DNA of 64,000 bases from assembly GCF_014207355.1 (NCBI RefSeq), contig NZ_JACHEF010000010.1:1-64000 (forward strand), read 5' to 3'. This DNA comes from Mesorhizobium sangaii (GTDB lineage: Bacteria; Pseudomonadota; Alphaproteobacteria; Rhizobiales; Rhizobiaceae). The translations under genes were made by a program, and so were the position numbers. Positions 19,183 to 26,828 of the stretch are shown here, piece by piece (within the stretch, counting starts at the first letter, position 1; each line of letters begins with the position of its first letter). The notes beneath the pieces were generated by a model. It did no database searches. It saw nothing but the letters and a program-made list of their open reading frames with translations, and was not told where the DNA came from.

Positions 19183-19595
19183 CTCAAAAGGGCGGGCAGA
19201 TGTTGGAGTGATAGACTGGTCTTCTTCTGCAGGCGTAGTCGAGCATCATAGATGCCTGAACGCAACGCTGTGGCCTCACGCCGGTGGCACCAGCGAGAAT
19301 CCTGATCCCGCGGGACAAGCGCGCCGGGTCACCCACGGCTTCACTGAAATCCTGAATGGCTAGGACTACGTCGCGACTCGAGGGAAGGTGCGCTGATACG
19401 CCGATCGACTTCTGCGGGCGAATTACCCTCGACTTAAGAGTTCCCTGATGTCGGCATCTGGCACGCGGCGAATCTGATCTCAACGTCCGACATGCGGCGC
19501 ATTGCTGCCGCCAGCCGGCAACCGCTAAGAGGATGAGGAAGGACAAACAGGTCGCTGGGAGGCGCCAGGCCACTGTTCACTTGCTATGCGTTGGA
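19183..19595. other. non-coding or decayed stretch
   Basis: A 129-codon minus-strand frame (19184-19573) is open, but I recognise no domain and see no ribosome-binding site. It may be decayed coding sequence. The Xre/RES control region begins at its right end. Confidence 0.35.
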
Positions 19596-19616
19596 ATGTG
19601 CATATATTGTGCGCAT
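19596..19616. promoter_or_regulatory. near-palindrome upstream of Xre/RES pair 1
   Basis: ATGTGCA and TGCGCAT (six of seven complementary) flank TATATTG, 20 bases before the antitoxin ATG. Type II antitoxins of this class bind palindromes over their own promoter, so this is a candidate autoregulatory operator. Confidence 0.5.
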
Positions 19617-19635
19617 GAGAGGTCGGAGATTTGTC

Positions 19636-20022
19636 ATGGCCCACGCACAGCTCGCACATTCCACCGCGGTCTCAGGCTTTGTCGATAGCCTTCAGGAGCC
19701 GCGCACACCTTATATCTCGCCGAAGCGCCTGTCGCAGGCACTGGGCGTGAAGGTCGCCAATTTGGCACAGTTGACCGGGGTTCATCGCAACACGCTGCGC
19801 AACCCGTCATCGGAGCGCCTGCAGGGCCGGATGCGCGAGATGGTGAAGGTGATCTCGGCCGCGACGGAACTCACCGGCGACGTCGACAAGGCGATCTACT
19901 GGTACCGCAATGAACCAATCGCCGACTATGGCCATAGCACGGCTGCCGAACTCGTCGCAGACGGCCAGGTCGAAGCAGTCCTGGCCTTCATCCGGGATCT
20001 GGAGAACGGGGCGCGCGGGTGA
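19636..20022 (+). CDS. Xre/MbcA/ParS-type antitoxin (partner of RES toxin)
   Basis: A 128-aa antitoxin. The Xre-like helix-turn-helix is YISPKRLSQALGVKVANLAQLTG...RNTLRN (residues about 26-60), followed by the toxin-binding domain ending in YWYRNEPIADYGHSTAAELVADGQVEAVLAFI, typical of the MbcA/ParS/Xre family. The ATG at 19636 has a GGAG seven bases upstream and is preferred over upstream in-frame starts that would run through the operator. The stop overlaps the toxin start (GTGA). Confidence 0.85.
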   Translation: MAHAQLAHSTAVSGFVDSLQEPRTPYISPKRLSQALGVKVANLAQLTGVHRNTLRNPSSERLQGRMREMVKVISAATELTGDVDKAIYWYRNEPIADYGHSTAAELVADGQVEAVLAFIRDLENGARG

Positions 20023-20543
20023 AAGTCACCCGCGTCGGGCCGGACGAGATATTCCATCGCTATCTGACGCCCAAATGGGCCTTCCTACCCACCAGTGGTG
20101 CAGGCGCGGCGATCGACGGCGGCCGTTTCAACCGGTCCGGCGTCGAAGCGCTTTATCTTTCCCGTTCGACCCAGACGGCTCTTGACGAATACAAGCAGGG
20201 CGCCAGCATCGTCCCGCCGGCAACGCTTGCCGCCTACAAGATCACACTTGCCGAGGTGGTCGACCTTTCGCAGGGATTCGACCCGGACATCTGGGAGGGC
20301 GCTTGGCAGGAATGGGATTGTGCCTGGCGCCATATCGCTCGCATCGACAAGAAAATCCCGCCATCGTGGAAGCTCGCGGACCTGATCATCACGGCCGGGC
20401 TTCGCGGCATCCTGTTTCCCTCGCTGCGTCATGCCGGCGGCACCAATCTGGTAATCTTTCCGGCCAATCTTGTCGACGGCGACCATGTCGCGGTTCACGA
20501 TCCGGATCACCGGCTGCCGCAGGACCAGTCGTCCTGGTCCTGA
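20019..20543 (+). CDS. RES-domain toxin
   Basis: A 174-aa RES toxin. Conserved elements are FHRYLTPKWAF at the N-terminus, GGRFNRSGVEALYLS around residues 35-50 and ALDEYKQG, and a late TNLVIFPANL strand. RES toxins degrade NAD+ in studied members. Start is GTG overlapping the antitoxin stop by four bases, the same GTGA arrangement as in RES pair 2. The gene is intact and ends HDPDHRLPQDQSSWS. Confidence 0.85.
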   Translation: MKVTRVGPDEIFHRYLTPKWAFLPTSGAGAAIDGGRFNRSGVEALYLSRSTQTALDEYKQGASIVPPATLAAYKITLAEVVDLSQGFDPDIWEGAWQEWDCAWRHIARIDKKIPPSWKLADLIITAGLRGILFPSLRHAGGTNLVIFPANLVDGDHVAVHDPDHRLPQDQSSWS

Positions 20544-20583
20544 GTCATCGACTGTCCCTATGATCGCAACGCGACGACGCCGC

Positions 20584-21300
20584 TCACGGCACCTGGTCCC
20601 CACCGAGATCGTCCTCGCCCTCCCCGTTAGCCAAACCGACTGGAATATCGCCGGCCAGCAGCTTTTCCTTCGACAGCAGCCCTGCGTCCTCGAGCGCCTC
20701 GAAATCCGGCAGGTCGCGCAGCGTGTCGAGGCCGAAGTGGGACATGAACGTCCTGGTCGTTACATAAGTATAGGGGGCACCTTGAGTGGGACTGCGGGGG
20801 CCCGACGCGATGAAGTCTTGCGAGCGCAGCGCACCGATCAGATCGCGGCTGACTTCCTTGCCGAAGAAAGACGACAACTCGGCACGGGTAACCGGCTGGA
20901 AATAGGCGATACACATCAGCACCAGGCCCTCCGATTGCGATAGGGGCCTTTTTCCCCCACCGTCGGGACCCTGGCCGGTTGCGGTGCGGATGGCGTCGGC
21001 AAAACTCTTCCGGGTGCGGTGCTGCCAGCCGCCGGCGACGGAGACCAATTTGTAGGGACGTCCACGCAATTCGTCGCGGATGTCATCGATGATGAGATCT
21101 ATGTTGCAGCTCTTTCCGACGACACGGGACAAAGTCTCGCGCGTCACCGGTTCGCTCGCGGCGAAGATGACGGCTTCAACCCGGCCCATCCATTCACGCC
21201 AGCGCAGCTCCGCCGGCAGATGCTCGAGATCGGTGTCGAGCAGACGGTCGTCTGAACGCCGCTGGGTATTTTCTGTCCTCCGGGCGGTCTGGTCAGCCAT
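20584..21300 (-). CDS. scpB: ScpB-like protein, module copy 1
   Basis: A 238-aa protein of the SMC-Scp complex subunit ScpB family (two winged-helix domains). Characteristic parts are WMGRVEAVIFAASEPVTRETLSRV at residues 36-59, CIAYFQPVTRAELSSFFGKEVSRDLIGAL (about 134-162) and the end PDFEALEDAGLLSKEKLLAG. Housekeeping ScpB works with SMC and ScpA, but neither gene is nearby. It lies three bases after the DUF1403 gene in the same orientation and has an orthologous-looking copy at 35055-35759 with the same partner. It probably serves the recombinase module rather than chromosome condensation; that is inference. Confidence 0.85.
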   Translation of the reverse strand: MADQTARRTENTQRRSDDRLLDTDLEHLPAELRWREWMGRVEAVIFAASEPVTRETLSRVVGKSCNIDLIIDDIRDELRGRPYKLVSVAGGWQHRTRKSFADAIRTATGQGPDGGGKRPLSQSEGLVLMCIAYFQPVTRAELSSFFGKEVSRDLIGALRSQDFIASGPRSPTQGAPYTYVTTRTFMSHFGLDTLRDLPDFEALEDAGLLSKEKLLAGDIPVGLANGEGEDDLGGDQVP

Positions 21301-21303
21301 CGC

Positions 21304-22275
21304 TTAGAGGCCATACAGCCGGAATGTCGGCCGTCCGGACAGTTCGCGCACGGCGTCGAACGTCTGCAAGCGCTCGAACAGGCGGCGCGACGCAAATCGC
21401 GACAGATTTCCGGTTGCGAACGACCCGGAAACCGCATCTTCGTCGAGCAGTTTCTGGACAGCCTCGCCCGCTCCCTTGGTGCGCAGTTTTGGCGTCACCG
21501 CCACCAGTCGATCGGCGCGCCGACCGAGCTCTGCCCCCAGCTGGCAGGCCTCGGCGGCACCATGAGCCAACGCCAGGCACACCGCCCGTTCAAACCCGTC
21601 CCCGCCCGGCCGGAGTCTTGTTCCGCTCCCGCGCCCGCCCTCGGCGCGGAAGGCCGGTGTGAAAACCTGTGCCATCAGAAGCGGCACCGGCCTTTGCCAG
21701 CGCAGCTTTTGTGCCAGCACAAGATCGGCCAGCCACCAGCCAAGCGGCTCGGCGTCGGGACGCGCGGCATGGACGTGAGAAACAATCGCCGCGGCGGCAT
21801 GCGGCGCCGGCGTGCCCGATCGCGCCAAGAGGCCATCCATTTCCTCACGAATGCCAGCAAAGGCGTCGCTCCAGCGCAGACCGAGCCTGTCAACGATGTC
21901 GGCGAGCGTATCAGCGTCTAGGCCGGAGGCCTTCGATGCCAGACGCCGCCAGGCAAGGAGAATACCGCCGGCGGGGCCGAGTGCGGACGGATCGGTTCCA
22001 AGTGCTCGCAGGGTCCAGACGTCGCGCAGCGCAGCCTCGTCCTCTGTGCGACCGGCAAGGCGCACCGCGGCGGCAGCACTTTTGAGCGCCAGGCGCTGCC
22101 GCCATGCTCCAGCCCATAGTGGATCGGAACGCAACAGCATATCCAGCGCATTCAGCGCCGCCCCCGCCATGAATGCAGCCTCGGCTTCGCCCGCAACCTG
22201 TCCACGCGGGATCGCTCAGCCAGGTACGATCAGCGGAGTGGAGGCGACAAGAGGGGATCCAGCAGCACGAATCAT
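21304..22275 (-). pseudogene. DUF1403 gene, module copy 1, interrupted by a TGA codon
   Basis: The protein from the internal ATG at 22170 (288 aa) matches DUF1403 copy 2 along its whole length (for example SDPLWAGAWRQRLALKSA and LSGRPTFRLYGL). In the same frame the homology continues upstream to an ATG at 22275 (MIRAAGSPLVASTPLIVPG), but codon 20 is TGA (complement of 22216-22218) where copy 2 has Trp (VPAWALPDG). A single TGG to TGA change therefore truncates it. Translation could restart at 22170, leaving a protein lacking about 35 N-terminal residues, so loss of function is not certain. DUF1403 has no known activity. Confidence 0.8.
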
Positions 22276-22354
22276 GCTCACGACGGTAAATCGCCTGTGC
22301 GCTTTTTACCATCCAGATGGCCGTCTTCCGCACAGGCTGTCGCGCATCTAAAAC

Positions 22355-22379
22355 GAATGATAATCTTGCATTATCGTTC
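22355..22379. promoter_or_regulatory. near-palindrome, module copy 1 site
   Basis: GAATGATAAT and ATTATCGTTC (nine of ten complementary) flank CTTGC. The core TAATCTTGCATTATCG at 22361-22376 differs at one base from the core in module copy 2 (33989-34004, minus strand) and has the same orientation relative to the recombinase gene. It may be the operator of the VapBC pair that follows, but the match to copy 2, which has no VapBC, argues that it belongs to the recombinase module. Confidence 0.65.
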
Positions 22380-22443
22380 ATTATTGACAAATCCCAAGAC
22401 AATGGGTAGAAGCTGCCAGAAAGGTAGATTTTTGGAGCCTGTC

Positions 22444-22701
22444 GTGTCCCTCAACATCAAAAATCCGGCAACCGTCGCCCTCGCCGACGAGCTCGCACGC
22501 CGCCAGGGTATCAGCAAGACCGCGGCCATTCATCAGGCCCTAAGCGAGCGCCTGCATCGCATGGGCTTCGGTGACGCTGCGCAGGAGCGTCTGCTCGTGG
22601 AACTGCGCGCGATCCGGGAGAGACTGGCGCGGTTGCCTGAACTGGAGAACCGCACCGACGAGGAGATCATCGGGTACGACGAACACGGAATTCCGAACTG
22701 A
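22444..22701 (+). CDS. VapB-like antitoxin (Rv0623/PSK family)
   Basis: An 85-aa antitoxin beginning at GTG 22444: VSLNIKNPATVALADELARRQGISKTAAIHQALSERL. This is the ribbon-helix-helix pattern of Rv0623-family transcription factors. The frame is open further upstream, but the family starts at this position. The C-terminus TDEEIIGYDEHGIPN is the usual toxin-neutralising tail. Its TGA overlaps the VapC ATG (ATGA-type). Confidence 0.85.
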   Translation: MSLNIKNPATVALADELARRQGISKTAAIHQALSERLHRMGFGDAAQERLLVELRAIRERLARLPELENRTDEEIIGYDEHGIPN

Positions 22702-23087
22702 TGGTGATCGACACCTCGGCCATTGTGGCGATCCTGCGTAGTGAACCCGAGGCAGCAAGGCTCGAAAGAGCACTTGTCTCCGATCCAATCCGTCTGGTTC
22801 CGGCGACTTGTGTGCTCGAAGCACGCATGGTGCTGGTCAGCAGGCGCGGCGAACACGCATTGGCCGAGATCGATCTTTGGCTTCACAAGATCGCGGCCAA
22901 CATCATTCCCGTTGACTCCGAATTGGTTGATCTGGCCACCCAAGCTTGGCTCTCCTACGGCAAGGGGCATCATCCGGCCGCCCTGAACTTTGCCGATTGC
23001 TTCTCCTACGCATTGGCAAAACGTTCGGACGAACCGCTGCTTTTCATAGGCAATGACTTTTCCAAGACAGATGTCGAGGCAGCATGA
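22701..23087 (+). CDS. VapC-like PIN ribonuclease toxin
   Basis: A 128-aa PIN-domain protein: MVIDTSAIVAIL supplies Asp4, CVLEARMVL the Glu, and NFADCFSYALAK plus FIGNDFSKTDV the later acidic residues. All acidic positions of an active PIN ribonuclease are present. Its stop overlaps the recombinase ATG at 23084 (ATGA), so toxin, antitoxin and recombinase may be co-translated, which is unusual for a TA pair. Confidence 0.85.
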   Translation: MVIDTSAIVAILRSEPEAARLERALVSDPIRLVPATCVLEARMVLVSRRGEHALAEIDLWLHKIAANIIPVDSELVDLATQAWLSYGKGHHPAALNFADCFSYALAKRSDEPLLFIGNDFSKTDVEAA

Positions 23088-24196
23088 CGATGGCTGATGA
23101 CGCTCAGGAACCATCTGCAGGTTCGGGAAACGACAATCTCCCCGACATCATCGACCTGGTTATGGAAATGGGGCGGACACCAGACGAGCCGCAACACGCC
23201 CCTCCCCTGCCCGCGCATCTGGAAAGCCTCGCCGACCGCGCCCGCGACTATGTCAAGGCGGCGAGTTCAATCAACACCCGTCGCGCCTACGCATCCGACT
23301 GGAAGCACTTTGCCGCCTGGTTCAGGCGTCAGCATCTTGACCCCCTGCCACCGGATCCGCAGATCGTCGGCCTTTACATCACCGCCTGCGCGTCCGGTAA
23401 GGGAACAGGAGACAAGAAGCCGAACTCCGTCTCGACGATTGAGCGACGTCTCTCTTCGCTGACCTGGAATTTTTCGCAGCGTGGCCAGCCGTTGGACAGA
23501 AAAGACCGGCATATCGCGACTGTGCTGGCCGGAATTCGCAACAGCCACGCCTCCCCTCCCCGGCAGAAAGAAGCCATTCTCCCGGAAGACCTGATTGCCA
23601 TGCTCGAGACCCTCGACCGCGGCACGCTGCGTGGCCTGCGCGACCGTGCCATGCTGTTGCTTGGCTTCGCTGGCGGCCTGCGCCGCTCCGAAATCGTCGG
23701 CCTCGACGTTGCCAGGGATCAAACCGAGGACGGCCGCGGCTGGATCGAGGTTTTGGACAAAGGTGTTCTCGTCACACTGCGCGGAAAGACCGGTTGGCGT
23801 GAGGTCGAGATCGGCCGCGGCTCGTCGGATGCTACCTGTCCGGTTGTCGCGATGCAGACCTGGCTCAAACTGGCGAGGATCGGTTACGGCCCCCTGTTCC
23901 GGCGTGTCACCGGGCAAGGCAAGGCCATCGGCGCCGAGAGATTGAATGACCAGGAGGTGGCACGGCTGGTCAAGCGCGCCGCACTTGCCGCAGGCGTCCG
24001 CGGCGACCTGCCAGAAGGCGAACGGAAGGTGAAGTTTGCTGGCCACTCATTGCGCGCCGGCCTTGCCTCGTCGGCCGAGGTCGACGAACGCTATGTGCAA
24101 AAGCAACTCGGCCACGCCTCCGCCGAAATGACCCGCCGCTATCAGCGCAGACGCGATCGTTTCCGTGTCAATCTCACCAAGGCGAGTGGACTGTAG
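23084..24196 (+). CDS. tyrosine recombinase, module copy 1
   Basis: A 370-aa site-specific recombinase. N-terminal SAM-like core-binding domain: SSINTRRAYASDWKHFAAWF. Catalytic domain: GGLRRSEIVGLDV (first Arg), HSLRAGLASSAEVDERYVQKQLGHASAEMTRRYQRRRDRF, giving His-x2-Arg, the second His (LGHAS) and the nucleophile Tyr in RRYQRR. All catalytic residues are present. It pairs with copy 2 at 32850-33962 over the full length. The start at 23084 overlaps vapC; an ATG at 23090 is an alternative. Tyrosine recombinases of this group resolve dimers or move cassettes. Confidence 0.85.
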   Translation: MTMADDAQEPSAGSGNDNLPDIIDLVMEMGRTPDEPQHAPPLPAHLESLADRARDYVKAASSINTRRAYASDWKHFAAWFRRQHLDPLPPDPQIVGLYITACASGKGTGDKKPNSVSTIERRLSSLTWNFSQRGQPLDRKDRHIATVLAGIRNSHASPPRQKEAILPEDLIAMLETLDRGTLRGLRDRAMLLLGFAGGLRRSEIVGLDVARDQTEDGRGWIEVLDKGVLVTLRGKTGWREVEIGRGSSDATCPVVAMQTWLKLARIGYGPLFRRVTGQGKAIGAERLNDQEVARLVKRAALAAGVRGDLPEGERKVKFAGHSLRAGLASSAEVDERYVQKQLGHASAEMTRRYQRRRDRFRVNLTKASGL

Positions 24197-24239
24197 GCCG
24201 GGAAAGCCCCTGCCCTGCCCGTCGGATGCCGAGAGTGCG

Positions 24240-24757
24240 TTATCGCCAAGACAGCTGGTCCTTCGGCAACCGGCCGTCGGGTCGAATACAGTTACCTTGT
24301 GCGGGAGACCCGGACCCCAGTCCCAAAGTACCAGGTTGCGATCCTCCATCTCGGCGCTCGGCGCGAAACTTGGGACCACAATGCCGGCAATATTTCGAGG
24401 CCGCAGCCGGTCATAGATGGGCCAGGACGCCGGACGCTCTCCGTCGCTGAGAGCCGTCGCCCAGGCGCAGGCCATGTCCTCGAGCGCGATAGAACATTCT
24501 CCCCTCGCCTCTTCCGTTGTCAGATCCGCGATGTCGTCGCAGTCGATCTCATAGGAACACAGCACGCAAGGATCGATCCGCTGCGCAAAGCCCTGGTTGG
24601 CTTCCTTGATCGCTGTCATCAGGGTCAACGCCAGATAGAGCGCCGGCACACCTTTGGGATTGAACCGTGCCCCTCTGATCGCCGCTCCTTCACCGGAAGT
24701 CGGCTTGAATGCCCAACGTGGATCGTGTGCTCGGTAGCAGGTTCTGACGAACCTCAC
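24240..24757 (-). pseudogene. RES-domain toxin 2, C-terminal frameshift
   Basis: The N-terminal 160 residues are a good RES domain (CYRAHDPRWAFKPTSGEGAAIRGARFNPKG...LYLALTLMTAIKE). After KVTVFDPT the frame shifts. Restoring one base yields GRLPKDQLSWR followed by TAA at 24242-24240, which matches the end of RES toxin 1. The actual frame runs on to 24047, antisense to the 3' end of the recombinase gene, adding about 60 unrelated residues. GTG start overlaps the antitoxin stop (GTGA). The toxin may be inactive or merely altered at its tail. Confidence 0.75.
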
Positions 24758-25152
24758 GCAAAACCACCAACGGCCATGTGATCGAGATAATCACGCACCG
24801 CAGCGGCCTTGCCCTCCTTCACCAGCGCTTCAGCTGTGCGTCCGCCAAATGCTGGAAGCGGCTGAGCCCGATACCAGGCCATCGCCTGCTCCTTGCCGCC
24901 CGCCCAATCCGTCACGCGGCTGATGATCTCAAGCATCTCCCGCAAACGCCCCTGTGTCTTAACCGTGGCGCTGCGCTCTGACCGATAAAGGGTCTCGCGA
25001 GCAAGACCAGCGGTTTGGGCTAACTGGCCCTTGGACATGCCAAAACCGTCCGCGACCTGCTCGATCGCAATCTTCCCGTTCCGGTCCATATAGGACAAGA
25101 TGAGAGGTCCATTCTGCCCGGGGATCTTGAGTGCATGGGCCACAGAAATCAT
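24754..25152 (-). CDS. Xre/MbcA/ParS-type antitoxin 2
   Basis: A 132-aa antitoxin beginning at ATG 25152 (MISVAHALKIPGQ). The HTH is DGFGMSKGQLAQTAGLARETLYRS and the C-terminal toxin-binding part ends WYRAQPLPAFGGRTAEALVKEGKAAAVRDYLDHMA, the family pattern. It is arranged as an operon with RES toxin 2 on the minus strand, mirror-image to pair 1, so the two pairs bracket recombinase module copy 1. Confidence 0.85.
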   Translation of the reverse strand: MISVAHALKIPGQNGPLILSYMDRNGKIAIEQVADGFGMSKGQLAQTAGLARETLYRSERSATVKTQGRLREMLEIISRVTDWAGGKEQAMAWYRAQPLPAFGGRTAEALVKEGKAAAVRDYLDHMAVGGFA

Positions 25153-25261
25153 CCTACCATATCGAGAGTCATATTTCCTGTGCAGAAGATATGGCACTTC
25201 TTGACAGCTTTCAAGCCAAGGATCGAACCAGCTAGTGTGCCGTCACAGTGATTATGACGGT

Positions 25262-25540
25262 TTAGTCGAGGCCGAGAATGGGCAGCCGCTGCGGTGGGAC
25301 GAGGAGCTTGATGCTGCGAGCGACGCCGGGCTGCTTTTCGATCAAGCGCAACTGATCGAGCGTCTTGAGCATCTGGTGGACTGACGGGGCGGTGACCTTG
25401 AAGTAGCGCTGGAAGTCCGCCTCCGCTGGAGCGCGGCCGTCGATCTGCGAATAGGCCCATATGAAGGCAAGGTACTGGCCCTGTTTGGCGGTGAATTGCG
25501 CTGTCGCCGCCGTCGCCTCTCGGTCAAGCAATTGATTCAT
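25262..25540 (-). CDS. LexA-like winged-helix passenger protein in the IS630
   Basis: A 92-aa protein starting at ATG 25540: MNQLLDREATAATAQFTAKQ, then FIWAYSQIDGRAPAEADFQRYFKVTAPSVHQMLKTL..LIEKQPG, a wHTH resembling the LexA DNA-binding domain. It lies wholly within the inverted repeats and is antisense to the start region of the transposase. Such a passenger could regulate transposition; this is inference. Confidence 0.7.
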   Translation of the reverse strand: MNQLLDREATAATAQFTAKQGQYLAFIWAYSQIDGRAPAEADFQRYFKVTAPSVHQMLKTLDQLRLIEKQPGVARSIKLLVPPQRLPILGLD

Positions 25541-25583
25541 TGTCGTTTCACCCAGGGCCCTTCCCCACAGAAGGGCTTTGGGA

Positions 25584-26715
25584 ATGAACATACGGTATCG
25601 GGTCGACCTCAGCCAATCCGAACGAGACGAACTCGGCGCTTTGGTGAGGAAGGCAAGCTGCCGGTGCGACGGCTCAAGCGGATGCAGATCCTGCTGGCCG
25701 CCGACGCCGGCGTCGGCGACGAGGCCATCGCCGTGGCGGTGCGGACCAGCGGCTCGACCATCTACCGCACAAAGAAACGTTTTGTGGAGATCAGCCTGGA
25801 GGCCGCCCTCAGTGAAGAGCCGCGGCCGGGGGCTGCCCGCAAGCTGAGCGGCACGCAGGAGGCGCAACTGGTGGCGCTGGCCTGCTCGGATCCGCCGCAG
25901 GGATGCGCCCGCTGGACCTTGAAGCTTCTGGCCAATGCCCTGGTCGAATTGATCGAACATTCGAGCGTCTCGCGCGAGACCGTGCGCCGCTGGTTGGATG
26001 ATAACGATCTGAAGCCCTGGCAAAAGAAGATGTGGTGCATCGCCAACATCGACGGCGAGTAAATCGCCCGCATGGAGGATCTGCTCGATCTCTATGCCGA
26101 ACCGCATGACCCCGCCCGACCGGTCGTCTGCTTTGACGAAAGTCCGATCCAGCTCATTGGCGAGGTCCGCGTACCCATCGTCGCGAAGCCCGGAAAGCGA
26201 TACCGCTATGATACTGAGTACAAGCGTAACGGCACGGCCAACCTCTTCGTCATGGTCGACGCCAACCGGTCGTGGCGCAAGGTCAAGGTCACCGATCGGG
26301 GCGCCAACCAGGACTTCGCCGTCTGCATGCGCGACCTGGTCGATGTCGACTATCCCAACGCCGACAAGATCCGCGTCGTCATGGACAACCTATCGACCCA
26401 CACGCCATCGGCCATTTATCAGACCTTCCCGGCCGCCGAAGCGCGTCGGATCCTGACACGTCTGCAGTTCCACTACACCCCCAGGCACGCCAGTTGGCTC
26501 AACATGGTCGAGATCGAGATCGGCGTCATGCGGCGCCAATGCCTCGACCGTCGCATCGAAAGCCGCACCAAGCTCGAAACCGAGGTCCGCGCCTGGGAAC
26601 GCCACCGAACGCAAGCGGCGAGCGTATCCGCTGGATGTTCTCTACAGATCAGGCCCGCGTGAAGATGGCTAAATCCTATCCAACACCCTCGCTCAACGAG
26701 TCACAATCACTGTGA
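25584..26715 (+). pseudogene. IS630-family transposase, disrupted at three points
   Basis: Begins MNIRYRVDLSQSERDELGAL, loses frame near 25640, continues as LPVRRLKRMQILLAADAGV through NDLKPWQKKMWCIANIDGE, hits TAA at 26060-26062 where a sense codon is expected (before IARMEDLLDLY), then continues VVCFDESPIQLIGEV, VMDNLSTHTPSAIY and HYTPRHASWLNMVEIEIG (the DDE residues), and shifts frame again near 26610 to end GERIRWMFSTDQARVKMAK. It cannot make a full transposase. Confidence 0.85.
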
Positions 26716-26828
26716 CGGAACACTAGTGGCCGCATGGCAATTGCCGCGACACCTGGGCTGCATCACCCTGATCGGACGGATCACACCCCTGAGGCCGCGC
26801 GCCCCGCAAATCATGTATTCGCCCACGC

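Larger units (their letters stand above)
25233..26725. mobile_element. IS630-family insertion sequence, inactivated
   Basis: Terminal inverted repeats at 25235-25258 and 26700-26723 match at 22 of 24 positions (outer end GTGTGCCGTCACAGTGATT), and each is bordered by TA (25233-25234 and 26724-26725), the target duplication of IS630/Tc1 elements. Inside are a broken DDE transposase on the plus strand and a small winged-helix gene on the minus strand. The insertion lies between the second antitoxin gene and repC. Confidence 0.85.
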
